Source: DATAWZ01 sp036266975 (GTDB taxonomy: Bacteria; Actinomycetota; Thermoleophilia; Solirubrobacterales; Solirubrobacteraceae). Taken from it: a stretch of 20,193 nucleotides of DNA. Below, piece after piece: positions 6,818-13,767 of this stretch; the first letter of the stretch is position 1, and the number at the start of each line of letters is the position of its first letter. The notes beneath the pieces were generated by a model. It saw only the letters and a list, made by a program, of their open reading frames with translations, did no database searches and was not told the origin of the DNA. A program made the translations under genes and the position numbers. The stretch covers positions 1 through 20,193 of the forward strand of contig DATAWZ010000246.1 in assembly GCA_036266975.1 (NCBI GenBank). The letters run 5' to 3'.

Positions 6818-7762
6818 TCAGCGTGCGCGTAGCGGCTCGCTTCGCTCCCAGTGGCGCAGCGAGCGCTCAACGGCCGCCCGGAAGGTGTGCCGATGGACTC
6901 CGAGCAGAGGAGCGGCCGAGTCGTCGCGGAGCAGCAGATCGTGCTCGAGACCTTCCATCAGCGGAAGGATCAGCTCGGGGTCCTCGCCGGCGATCGCGGC
7001 GGCCACCCGGGCCGCCACGGGGGTGAGGTTTACGGTGAGCCGCAGCGCCGGCCGCGCCACGAGCATCGCGTCGGCGATGCCCTCGATGATCTCCTGGTAG
7101 CGGAGCACCTCCGCGCCGCCGATGTCCAGCGAGCGCCCCCCGACCGCGACCGACGGTGCGCGCGCGCCGGCGAGCAGGAAGGCGATCATGTCGCGCTCGT
7201 CCAGCGGCTGGGTGCGATAGCGGCGCCAGGCCGGCAGTGCCATCACCGGCATCCGCTCGACGAGGCGAACCAGAAACCGGAACGAGCGCGAGCGCGCGCC
7301 GAGCACGATCGACGCGCGCAGGGCGAGCGAGTCGGGCACGGCTTGGATGAGCAGTTCCTCGACGCGCAGGCGGCTGGCCAGGTGACGGGAGATGCAGCCG
7401 CTGGCGGGGACCAGGCCGCCGAGGTAGACGATCCGGCGCACCTCCGCGCCCGCCGCCGCGCGGCCGAAGTTCTCCGCCGCGCGCGCCTCGCGCTCGCCGA
7501 AGGAGCCGTTGGCCGCGGCGACGCTCTCCATCGAGTGCACGAGGTAGTAAGCGACCTCGGCCCCGCGCACCGCCGCCTCGACGCCGTCGCCGCTGATCAG
7601 CTCGCCCCGGCGGATCTCGACCTCGTCGGCCAGGTCGCCGAGCGCGTCGTGCACGCGCCGCTCGTCGCGGCCGAGCGCGACGACCTCGTGACCGGCGTGC
7701 AGGAGCGGGCCCACGAGCGTGGAGCCGACGTAGCCGCTGGCCCCGGCGACGAGGATGCGCAT
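6818..7762 (-). CDS. NAD(P)-binding Rossmann-fold protein (atypical SDR, NmrA/epimerase-like)
   Basis: This encodes 314 aa from the ATG at 7762 (MRILVAGASGYVGS); in-frame ATGs at 7771 and 7792 only add residues before the first strand. GASGYVG (7-13) is the dinucleotide-binding loop. AYYLVHSM (71-78) is a signature of the atypical SDR subgroup often annotated NAD(P)H-binding protein, and RIVYLGGL and LRASIVLG follow in order. The Tyr-x-x-x-Lys pair of classical SDRs is not apparent. Related proteins often carry an extra C-terminal SRPBCC-type domain (DUF2867). That domain is absent here, but the next gene is a separate SRPBCC protein, which may stand in for it (inference). The substrate is unknown. 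Confidence 0.85.
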   Translation of the reverse strand: MRILVAGASGYVGSTLVGPLLHAGHEVVALGRDERRVHDALGDLADEVEIRRGELISGDGVEAAVRGAEVAYYLVHSMESVAAANGSFGEREARAAENFGRAAAGAEVRRIVYLGGLVPASGCISRHLASRLRVEELLIQAVPDSLALRASIVLGARSRSFRFLVRLVERMPVMALPAWRRYRTQPLDERDMIAFLLAGARAPSVAVGGRSLDIGGAEVLRYQEIIEGIADAMLVARPALRLTVNLTPVAARVAAAIAGEDPELILPLMEGLEHDLLLRDDSAAPLLGVHRHTFRAAVERSLRHWERSEPLRAR

Positions 7763-7793
7763 GGCCCACATGATGGCGAGGCCGCTCTGCACA

Positions 7794-7847
7794 GGGGGGT
7801 GGCGTACCTCAAGTGTCGCCCCGGTGCGCCAAGGTACGCCACCCCCC
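7794..7847. repeat. Perfect 15-bp inverted repeat between divergent genes
   Basis: GGGGGGTGGCGTACC (7794-7808) and GGTACGCCACCCCCC (7833-7847) are exact reverse complements separated by 24 nt. The spacer holds a second near-copy of the right arm, GGTGCGCCA (7823-7831), directly followed by GGTACGCCA (7833-7841), so the left arm can pair with either. It lies 32 nt upstream of one start and 46 nt upstream of the other. It may be an operator, an RNA hairpin or a dispersed element. Confidence 0.85.
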
Positions 7848-7881
7848 GGTTCGGCGTTCCGTTCTCGGCGAGGCGAGGCCC

Positions 7882-7887
7882 TACAGT
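7882..7887 (+). promoter_or_regulatory. -10 box for leaderless lhgO
   Basis: TACAGT lies 6 nt before the ATG at 7894, and no SD is present. This TANNNT-N6-ATG layout is the usual sign of a leaderless transcript in actinobacteria and supports the chosen start. No convincing -35 is visible. Confidence 0.5.
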
Positions 7888-7893
7888 CGGGCG

Positions 7894-9099
7894 ATGAGCG
7901 AGCCCATGTGCGACGTCGCGGTCATCGGCGGCGGCATCCTCGGGCTCGCGGTCGCGCGGGAGCTCGCCCGCCGCGCGCCCGGGCGGCGCGTGGCGGTGCT
8001 CGAGCGCGAGCGCGAGGTCGCCCGCCACCAGACCGGCCACAACTCGGGCGTCATCCACGCCGGGGTCTACTACGCCCCCGGCTCGCTGAAGGCCGAGCTG
8101 TGCGTGCGCGGGGCCGCCGCCCTGTACGCGCTGTGCGCGCGCCACGGAATCGCCCACGAGGCCTGCGGCAAGCTGATCGTCGCCAGCGCCCCGCACGAGC
8201 TGGCTTCCCTCGACGAGCTCGAGCGCCGCGGCCGCGCCAACGGCGTCACCGGGCTGCGGCGGCTCGGCCATCAGGAGGCGGTCGAGCTCGAGCCGCACGT
8301 GCGCGCCCTGGCCGCGCTGCACAGCCCTCGCACGGGCATCGTCGACTTCGCCGCGGTCGCGCGGGCGCTCGCGGGCGAGCTGCGCGAGGCGGGCGGTGAG
8401 CTGCTGCTCGGCGCCGAGCTGCGGGGCGTGCAGGTGGACGGGCGCGCCCTGCGGCTGCGGCACGCCGCCGGCGAGCTGCGCGCCACCCACGCGGTGTTCT
8501 GCGCCGGGGCGTGGGCCGACCGCCTGGCCGTGCTCGCCGGCGCGAGCCCGGACCCGAGGATCGTGCCCTTCCGGGGCGCCTACCTGCGCCTGCGCCCCGA
8601 GCGGCGCGAGCTCGTGCGCTCGCTGATCTACCCGGTGCCCGACCCGGCGCTGCCCTTCCTGGGGGTGCACCTCACGCGCACGGTGCAGGGAGAGGTCCTC
8701 GTGGGCCCCACCGCGCTGCTGGCCGCCTCGCGCGCGGCGGGCCGCCGGGTGGTCGCCGGCGACGCGCTGGACAGCGTCCGCTGGCCGGGGACGTGGCGGA
8801 TGGCTCGGCACTGGTGGCGCACCGGCGCGGTGGAGATCGCGCACGCAGTCTGGCGGGCGTCCTTCGTGCGCGCCGCGCAGCAGCTCGTCCCGACGCTGCG
8901 CGAGCGCGACATGGCCCCCGGCTGGGCCGGCGTGCGCGCCCAGGCCGTCGCCCGCGACGGGCGGCTGCTCGACGACTTCGCCTTCTCGAGCACCGAGCGC
9001 GCGCTGCACGTTCGCAACGCGCCCTCGCCGGGTGCGACCTCGGCGCTGGCGATCGCCGAGCACGTCGCCGACCGGGCCGAGCGCGAGCTCGGCCTGTGA
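7894..9099 (+). CDS. lhgO: L-2-hydroxyglutarate oxidase (FAD-dependent)
   Basis: This encodes 401 aa from the ATG at 7894; the frame opens earlier, but only from the inverted-repeat region and with no homology. The enzyme oxidises L-2-hydroxyglutarate to 2-oxoglutarate, with FAD passing electrons to the quinone pool in E. coli. Visible features are the FAD loop VIGGGILGLAVAREL (10-24), HQTGHNSGVIHAGVYY with PGSLKAELC directly after, PFRGAYLRL, YPVPDPALPFLGVHLTR, WAGVRAQAV with DGRLLDDF, and a C-terminal NAPSPGATSALAIAEHV that closes over FAD. These blocks match E. coli LhgO (YgaF) in order, although this protein lacks LhgO's C-terminal tail. It is monocistronic, divergent from the NAD(P)-binding gene. 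The nearby mdh suggests a TCA-cycle housekeeping setting, but there is no operon link. Confidence 0.93.
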   Translation: MSEPMCDVAVIGGGILGLAVARELARRAPGRRVAVLEREREVARHQTGHNSGVIHAGVYYAPGSLKAELCVRGAAALYALCARHGIAHEACGKLIVASAPHELASLDELERRGRANGVTGLRRLGHQEAVELEPHVRALAALHSPRTGIVDFAAVARALAGELREAGGELLLGAELRGVQVDGRALRLRHAAGELRATHAVFCAGAWADRLAVLAGASPDPRIVPFRGAYLRLRPERRELVRSLIYPVPDPALPFLGVHLTRTVQGEVLVGPTALLAASRAAGRRVVAGDALDSVRWPGTWRMARHWWRTGAVEIAHAVWRASFVRAAQQLVPTLRERDMAPGWAGVRAQAVARDGRLLDDFAFSSTERALHVRNAPSPGATSALAIAEHVADRAERELGL

Positions 9100-9212
9100 G
9101 AACGTCTTCCCGAGTGAGCGGTGCGTGGCGGGCGAGCCCCGGACCGAGCGAGGCAAGGACACAGGGCGGGTCGGGACGGCAGACAGGGCAGAGCCACGTC
9201 GAGGGGCGATAC

Positions 9213-9270
9213 CCCCATTCGGGCGCCGGTGGCCGCCGCGCGATGCAGTCCGCCTGGGCCCCGAATGGGG
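9213..9270. repeat. 11-bp inverted repeat
   Basis: CCCCATTCGGG (9213-9223) and CCCGAATGGGG (9260-9270) are exact reverse complements separated by 36 nt. The repeat lies 113 nt after the lhgO stop. It could be a late terminator or part of a folded RNA; no T-run follows. Confidence 0.6.
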
Positions 9271-9322
9271 TGCGACCGCCAGATGCGTGCCGATCATCTT
9301 GAGAGCCGGTCCAAGGCTCCTC

Positions 9323-9386
9323 GCGGTTCTCCCGCAACGTGCGCACGACCGCGAACGGGTTGCCCGCAACGTGCATGAAGAACCGC
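9323..9386. repeat. Nested inverted and direct repeats
   Basis: Outer arms GCGGTTCT (9323-9330) and AGAACCGC (9379-9386) are exact reverse complements. Between them CCCGCAACGTGC occurs twice (9331-9342 and 9363-9374, period 32), and the first copy overlaps the palindrome CGTGCGCACG (9338-9347). A period of 32 is not a multiple of 3, so this is not a protein repeat. Confidence 0.6.
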
Positions 9387-9566
9387 ATATCTGGTCACAA
9401 GAAGTGCACCAACGGGGCCTCGAGAGGGCCCACGATCCCGGTTTCGGGGTTTTGTCCGCCATTTGCGGTGTGGGGGTTTTCGGCCCTCTTGAGCGGACCC
9501 GCTGCCGATGCTTTGATGCCCGCCGTCGAGCGGGTTGGAAGGTGTCGAGCACGGAGGTGCAGCGGG

Positions 9567-9791
9567 GTGCAGGGCAAGCAAGGCAAGCGGTCGGTGAGCT
9601 GCGATGGGTGCTACTTCCGGTGCCATCTGCTCTGCGCGCTCAACGAGCAGGAACCGTGCGCGACCTACCGGCCCGACGCCGCCGAACTGCGCCCGCCCCA
9701 GCAGCTGCGCTTCGTCTTTCGCCAGGAGCGCCGCACGCGCGCCGCATGGGCGTTTCCCTCCGCCCAGGAGCAGGCCGCGCTGCACGCCTGA
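9567..9791 (+). CDS. Cys-rich mini-protein, probable metal site, unknown function
   Basis: This encodes 74 aa from a GTG at 9567. GGAGGTG (9553-9559), one of the best SDs in the window, sits 7 nt upstream and settles the start; the open frame runs back to 9339, but that part looks non-coding. Cysteines 12, 15, 19, 23 and 31 give C-x2-C-x3-C-x3-C-x7-C inside VSCDGCYFRCHLLCALN and EPCATYRP, which suggests zinc or an Fe-S ligand set. The C-terminal half, RPPQQLRFVFRQERRTRAAW then AFPSAQEQAALHA, is basic and aromatic. I recall similar short proteins from related actinobacteria, which favours a real gene, but no function is known to me. The flippase-like gene starts 57 nt downstream. Confidence 0.75.
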   Translation: MQGKQGKRSVSCDGCYFRCHLLCALNEQEPCATYRPDAAELRPPQQLRFVFRQERRTRAAWAFPSAQEQAALHA

Positions 9792-9826
9792 GCGGCGGCC
9801 CGGCTTCGGGCGCGAGTGCCACCCTC

Positions 9827-9848
9827 TAGGCTGGGCGGCGATTCGCCG
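9827..9848 (+). promoter_or_regulatory. Possible -10 box and small hairpin before the flippase-like gene
   Basis: TAGGCT (9827-9832) fits TANNNT and would place the transcript start about 10 nt before the ATG at 9849. CGGCG-ATT-CGCCG (9836-9848) forms a tiny hairpin ending exactly at the start codon. There is no SD. This could be an internal promoter for the downstream series. Confidence 0.35.
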
Positions 9849-10895
9849 ATGGCGCCGCCCTCCACGAGCACCAGCACGAGTTCCCTCCCCGCGGCGCCGG
9901 CCTTGCCCTCGCCCGGCGGCCGCGCGCGGCTGATCGCGACCGCGCTGGCGCTGGCGGTCACCGTCGCGCTGTGCTGGTGGGCGCTGAAGGGGGTGCACCC
10001 CTCCCAGATCTGGCACGCGCTGAAGTCCAGCGACGGCTGGTGGATCGTGCCGAGCCTGGTCGCCTTCGTGCTCGCGAACGGCGCGCGGGCGCTGCGCTGG
10101 CGCTCGCTGTTCGCCCCCGGGCGCCGCCCCGGCGTGCTCGCGACGACCAACGCGATGCTGATCGGCTATCTGTTCAACAACGTCCTGCCCGCGCGCGCCG
10201 GCGAAGCCGCTCGCGTGGTCACCCTGACCCGCCGCGCCGAGGTCCCGGCGGCCGAGGTCGTCGCCACGGTCGTGGTCGAGCGCATCTTTGACGTCTTCGC
10301 GCTGCTGGTGATCTTCTTCGCCGCTCAGCCGTGGCTGCCGCACGTGAGTTGGATCCACGCGGCCGCGCTCGCGGCGATCGGACTGGCGGTGGCGATCGCC
10401 GCGGTCGTCGTCGTGCTCACCGTCTGGGGCGAGCGGGCGCTGCGGATCGTGCTCGCGCCCGCCGAGCGCCTGCCGTTCGTCTCGCCCGAGCGGACCGAGC
10501 GCGCCGCCGGCGAGCTGCTGCTCGGCCTGGCCGGGCTGCGCCGCCACGGCGTCGCGTTGACCGCGCTCGCGCTCACCGCGGTGGCCTGGATGCTCAGCGC
10601 GCTGTGCTGCTGGCTGGCGGCCAAGGCCTTCCCGCTGCACCTCGGGTTGGACGCGGGCGTGCTGGTCACCAGCGCGGTCGGCCTGTCGATGGTGCTCCCC
10701 GCGCCGCCCGCGGCGCTCGGGGTCTTCGAGGCCGCGGTGGTGCTCGCGCTGCACGCCTACGGGCTCACCCACGGCCAGGCGCTCCCGTATGCGCTGGTGC
10801 TGCACGCGATCAACTTCTTCCCATTCATCCTCGTCGGACTCGGGGTGCTCGCCTACAACGCACGTCACCCGCCGGGGCGTAAGCTGGCGTCATGA
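9849..10895 (+). CDS. Flippase-like multi-pass membrane protein (LPG-synthase TM / UPF0104 / AglD-type)
   Basis: This encodes 348 aa from the ATG at 9849; a GTG at 9816 would add 11 residues and overlap the -10-like box. A Ser/Thr/Ala/Pro-rich cytosolic tail (1-24) is followed by roughly seven or eight hydrophobic helices. Family marks are GYLFNNVLPARAGEAARVV after the third helix and the late MVLPAPPAALGVFEAAVV. This domain is shared by the membrane half of lysylphosphatidylglycerol synthase, AglD-like proteins and proteins annotated flippase-like; it lacks the soluble aminoacyl transferase part of MprF. Beside glycosyltransferases it is usually read as a lipid-linked sugar translocation or transfer factor (inference). 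It ends in an ATGA overlap with the hsp20 gene, so translation is coupled. Confidence 0.88.
   Translation: MAPPSTSTSTSSLPAAPALPSPGGRARLIATALALAVTVALCWWALKGVHPSQIWHALKSSDGWWIVPSLVAFVLANGARALRWRSLFAPGRRPGVLATTNAMLIGYLFNNVLPARAGEAARVVTLTRRAEVPAAEVVATVVVERIFDVFALLVIFFAAQPWLPHVSWIHAAALAAIGLAVAIAAVVVVLTVWGERALRIVLAPAERLPFVSPERTERAAGELLLGLAGLRRHGVALTALALTAVAWMLSALCCWLAAKAFPLHLGLDAGVLVTSAVGLSMVLPAPPAALGVFEAAVVLALHAYGLTHGQALPYALVLHAINFFPFILVGLGVLAYNARHPPGRKLAS
10880..10885 (+). promoter_or_regulatory. Possible internal -10 box before hsp20
   Basis: TAAGCT lies 6 nt before the hsp20 ATG at 10892, inside the last codons of the flippase-like gene. It fits the leaderless TANNNT-N6-ATG pattern. It could give the chaperone and Lon their own transcript under stress. 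No -35 is clear, so chance cannot be excluded. Confidence 0.35.
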
Positions 10896-11353
10896 GTCCT
10901 GATCGAGACCTCTTCGCCAACTTCGAGCGCGTGCGCCGGGAGATCGACGAGCTCTTCGGCGACGTGCTCGGCCGCACCGCGTTCGGCCCGCATCGCCGCG
11001 CTGGGTTCACCCCCGCCGTCGACGTTTCCTACCAGGACGAGCCGCCCCAGGCGGTCGTCACCGCGGCCCTGCCGGGGATCCGCCTGGAGGAGCTCGACCT
11101 CGAGATCCAGGGTCGCGAGCTGGTCATCACCGGGCAGCGGCGCCCGGCCGACTCCGAGGGCCGCGTCTACCAACAGATCGAGATCGAGCACGGACCGTTC
11201 CGGCGTTCGGTGCAGCTCGCCGCCGACGTGGTCGTCGACGACACGCGTGCGAGCTACGAGGACGGGATGCTGCGCGTGACGCTGCCGCTCGCCGGTCCCG
11301 AGCCGCGCTCGCACTCGGTGCCGATCGAGGTCCCCGAGCGCACGCCGGGTTGA
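10892..11353 (+). CDS. Hsp20 / alpha-crystallin family small heat-shock protein
   Basis: This encodes 153 aa. An N-terminal helix with FERVRREIDELFGDVLG (11-27) precedes the alpha-crystallin domain (about 39-140): TPAVDVSYQDE, AALPGIRLEELDLEIQGREL, RRSVQLAADV and ASYEDGMLRVTLPLA, the last being the hallmark A-x-y-x-x-G-x-L block. A short C-terminal tail carries VPIEVPE, a weak form of the I-x-I anchor. It holds unfolded proteins for refolding or degradation in the cytosol. It overlaps the gene before it (ATGA) and the Lon gene after it (TGATG), so holdase and protease are made together. No HspR (HAIR) or CIRCE operator is visible upstream. Confidence 0.93.
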   Translation: MSPDRDLFANFERVRREIDELFGDVLGRTAFGPHRRAGFTPAVDVSYQDEPPQAVVTAALPGIRLEELDLEIQGRELVITGQRRPADSEGRVYQQIEIEHGPFRRSVQLAADVVVDDTRASYEDGMLRVTLPLAGPEPRSHSVPIEVPERTPG

Positions 11354-13767
11354 TGGTCGAGGTCGAGGCCCCCGCGTCGGGGGCGACCCCGGTCGACGTG
11401 CAGATCGGCCCCGGCGAGCTGCCCGCCGAGTTGCCGGTCCTGCCGCTGCGCGAGAGCGTGCCCTTTCCGGACACGCTGACGCCGCTCGCCGTCGGCCAGC
11501 CGCGCTCGGTCCAGCTCGTCAACGACGTGCTCGGCTCCACCCGCATGCTGGTCATGGTCGCCAGCCGCCACGTCGACGTCGAGGCGCCCGGTCCGGACGA
11601 CCTCTACCGGGTCGGCGTCGTCGGGATCGTCGCCCGGATGCTCAAGGTGCCCGACGGCTCGTTGCGGATCCTCGTCCAGGGCGCCCAGCGCGTGCGCCTG
11701 GACCGCTTCGTGCGTGAGGAGCCCTACCTCGTCGCGGCGGTGAGCGCCGACCCCGACGTGGTCCACGAGTCGCCCGAGCTGACCGCGCTGACGCGCAACG
11801 TGCAGGCGACGTTCTCCTCGATCGTCGAGGAGGTTCCCTACCTGCCCGAGGAGCTCCAGGTCGCGATTGCCAACGTCGAGGACCCCAGCCAGCTCAGCCA
11901 CCTGATCGCCGGCTCGCTGCGGCTGAAGACCGAGGAGCGTCAGGCGCTGCTCGAGGAGACCCACGTGTCGCAGCGGCTGCGCTCGCTCTCGCAGATCCTC
12001 GCCCGCGAGCTGGAGGTCATCTCGATCGGCAGCCGCATCCAGAACCAGGTCCAGTCCGAGCTCGAGAAGGGTCAGCGCGAATACTTCCTGCGCCAGCAGC
12101 TCAAGGCCATCCAGGAGGAGCTGGGCGAGGTCGACGAGCAGGCGGCCGAGACCAACGAGCTGCGCGAGCAGCTCGACGCGATCGAGCTGCCAGAGGTCGT
12201 GCGCACCCAGGTCGAGCGCGAGCTCGGACGGCTGGCCAAGCTCCCGAACGCCGCCGCCGAGCACGGCGTGATCCGGGCGTACCTGGAGTGGATCGCCTCG
12301 CTGCCCTGGGACAAGACGACCACCGACAACCTCGACCTCGAGCACGCCCGCAAGGTGCTCGACGAGGACCACTACGACATCGAGCAGGTCAAGGAGCGCA
12401 TCATCGAGTTCCTGGCCGTGCGCCGTCTGAAGCCCGACGCGCGAGCCTCGATCCTGTGCTTCGTGGGACCGCCGGGCGTCGGCAAGACCTCGCTGGGTCG
12501 CTCGATCGCGCGGGCCCTGGAGCGCCACTTCGAACGGCTGAGCGCGGGCGGGGTGCGCGACGAATCCGAGATCCGCGGACACCGCCGTACCTACATCGGC
12601 GCGATGCCCGGGACGATCATCCGGGCGATGCGCGACGCCGGCTCGCGCAACCCGGTCCTGATGATCGACGAGATCGACAAGATGGGCGCGGACTTCCGCG
12701 GCGATCCGGCGAGTGCGATGCTCGAGGTGCTCGACCCCGAGCAGAACGACACCTTCCGCGACCACTACCTGGACGTGCCCTTCTCGCTCGCCGAGGTGCT
12801 GTTCATCACCACGGCCAACAACCTGGACACGATCCCGGGGCCATTGCGCGACCGCATGGAGGTGATCGCCCTCTCCGGCTACACCGAGGAGGAGAAGCTC
12901 CAGATCGCCAAGCGCTATCTGGTTCCCCGCCAGATCGAACGCAACGGCCTGAAGCGCTCGCAGATCAGCTTCAGCGACGCCGCGCTGCGCGCGATCATCA
13001 GCGGCTATACCCGCGAGGCCGGCGTGCGCGGCCTGGAGCGCGAGATCGGCTCGATCTGCCGCAAGACCGCCCGCCAGGTCGCCGAGGGCTCGCTCAACGG
13101 CAAGCGCGTCGCGGTCAGCGGGCCGCGGGTGCAGGAGCTGCTCGGGCCGGCGCGCTTCGGCGGCGAGACCCGCCGGCGCACGCGCGAGCCCGGCGTGGCC
13201 ACCGGCCTGGCCTGGACGCCGGTCGGCGGCGACGTGCTGTTCATCGAGGCCACCGCGATGAGCGGCAACGGCAAGCTCACGATCACCGGTCAGCTCGGCG
13301 ACGTCATGCGCGAGTCCGCCCAGGCGGCGCTGTCATGGGTCCGCGGGCACGTCGAGACGCTCGCGCCCGACCTGCCCGCCGACTGGTTTGCCACCCACGA
13401 CCTGCACATCCACGTGCCCGCCGGCGCGACCCCCAAGGATGGTCCCAGCGCGGGCATCACGATGGCCACTGCGCTGTCCTCGCTGCTGACCCGCCGACCG
13501 GTCCGCTCGGACGTCGCGATGACCGGCGAGATCACCCTCACCGGTCAGGTGCTGCCGATCGGCGGCCTGAAGGAGAAGTCGCTCGCCGCCCAGCGCAACG
13601 GGATCCGCACGGTGATCGCGCCGGCTCGCAACGAGCCGGACACGCGGGACTTCCCCGAGAACCTGCGCGCGCAGGTCAACTTCGTCTTCGTCGAGCGCAT
13701 CGAGGAGGTGCTCGAGCACGCGCTCCAGCGCGCCCGGCGCCCGGCCGTGACCGCCGCCCGCGTCTGA
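11353..13767 (+). CDS. lon: Lon protease (ATP-dependent, LonA type)
   Basis: This encodes 804 aa from the ATG at 11353, sharing its A with the hsp20 stop; a TTG one codon earlier also exists. All LonA domains are present: the N-terminal substrate domain (LPVLPLRESVPFPDTLTPL onward, about 25-220), a helical part with EYFLRQQLKAIQEELGE, the AAA+ module with Walker A GPPGVGKT (372-379, Lys378) and Walker B VLMIDEID, sensor residues around FITTANN, and the protease domain with the catalytic dyad Ser699 (DGPSAG) and Lys742 (KEK). It is a soluble hexamer, since no membrane segment interrupts the AAA+ domain as in LonB. The next gene begins with GTG directly after the TGA, so a housekeeping protease is physically tied to glycan genes. 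Confidence 0.97.
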   Translation: MVEVEAPASGATPVDVQIGPGELPAELPVLPLRESVPFPDTLTPLAVGQPRSVQLVNDVLGSTRMLVMVASRHVDVEAPGPDDLYRVGVVGIVARMLKVPDGSLRILVQGAQRVRLDRFVREEPYLVAAVSADPDVVHESPELTALTRNVQATFSSIVEEVPYLPEELQVAIANVEDPSQLSHLIAGSLRLKTEERQALLEETHVSQRLRSLSQILARELEVISIGSRIQNQVQSELEKGQREYFLRQQLKAIQEELGEVDEQAAETNELREQLDAIELPEVVRTQVERELGRLAKLPNAAAEHGVIRAYLEWIASLPWDKTTTDNLDLEHARKVLDEDHYDIEQVKERIIEFLAVRRLKPDARASILCFVGPPGVGKTSLGRSIARALERHFERLSAGGVRDESEIRGHRRTYIGAMPGTIIRAMRDAGSRNPVLMIDEIDKMGADFRGDPASAMLEVLDPEQNDTFRDHYLDVPFSLAEVLFITTANNLDTIPGPLRDRMEVIALSGYTEEEKLQIAKRYLVPRQIERNGLKRSQISFSDAALRAIISGYTREAGVRGLEREIGSICRKTARQVAEGSLNGKRVAVSGPRVQELLGPARFGGETRRRTREPGVATGLAWTPVGGDVLFIEATAMSGNGKLTITGQLGDVMRESAQAALSWVRGHVETLAPDLPADWFATHDLHIHVPAGATPKDGPSAGITMATALSSLLTRRPVRSDVAMTGEITLTGQVLPIGGLKEKSLAAQRNGIRTVIAPARNEPDTRDFPENLRAQVNFVFVERIEEVLEHALQRARRPAVTAARV

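Larger units (their letters stand above)
9100..9566. other. 467-nt intergenic region without a convincing gene
   Basis: No frame here shows a recognisable protein or steady third-position GC bias. The stretch is less GC-rich than its surroundings around 9375-9500, where G/T-rich runs occur. It holds an 11-bp inverted repeat (9213-9270), an 8-bp inverted repeat (9323-9386) around a 12-nt direct repeat, and another 8-bp pair AGAGGGCC/GGCCCTCT (9423-9430 and 9482-9489). It may hold the promoter of the operon starting at 9567, an untranslated RNA, or a decayed gene. I found no riboswitch I recognise. Confidence 0.6.

Noticed and set aside
9297..9492. CTTGAG sequences at 9297-9302 and 9487-9492 as HspR (HAIR) sites for hsp20-lon
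   Set aside because: The site needs CTTGAGT and ACTCAAG about 7 nt apart; neither copy has its partner.
7597..9552. 651-codon minus-strand frame opposite lhgO
   Set aside because: It runs antisense to a well-supported flavoenzyme and through intergenic repeats; composition is that of a shadow.
9100..9566. Known riboswitch, tRNA or CRISPR array
   Set aside because: There is no cloverleaf, no recognised riboswitch core, and only one 12-nt direct repeat pair.
9395..9586. 63-codon minus-strand frame as a small gene
   Set aside because: No SD, no hydrophobic or conserved pattern, and it overlaps the better-supported Cys-rich gene.
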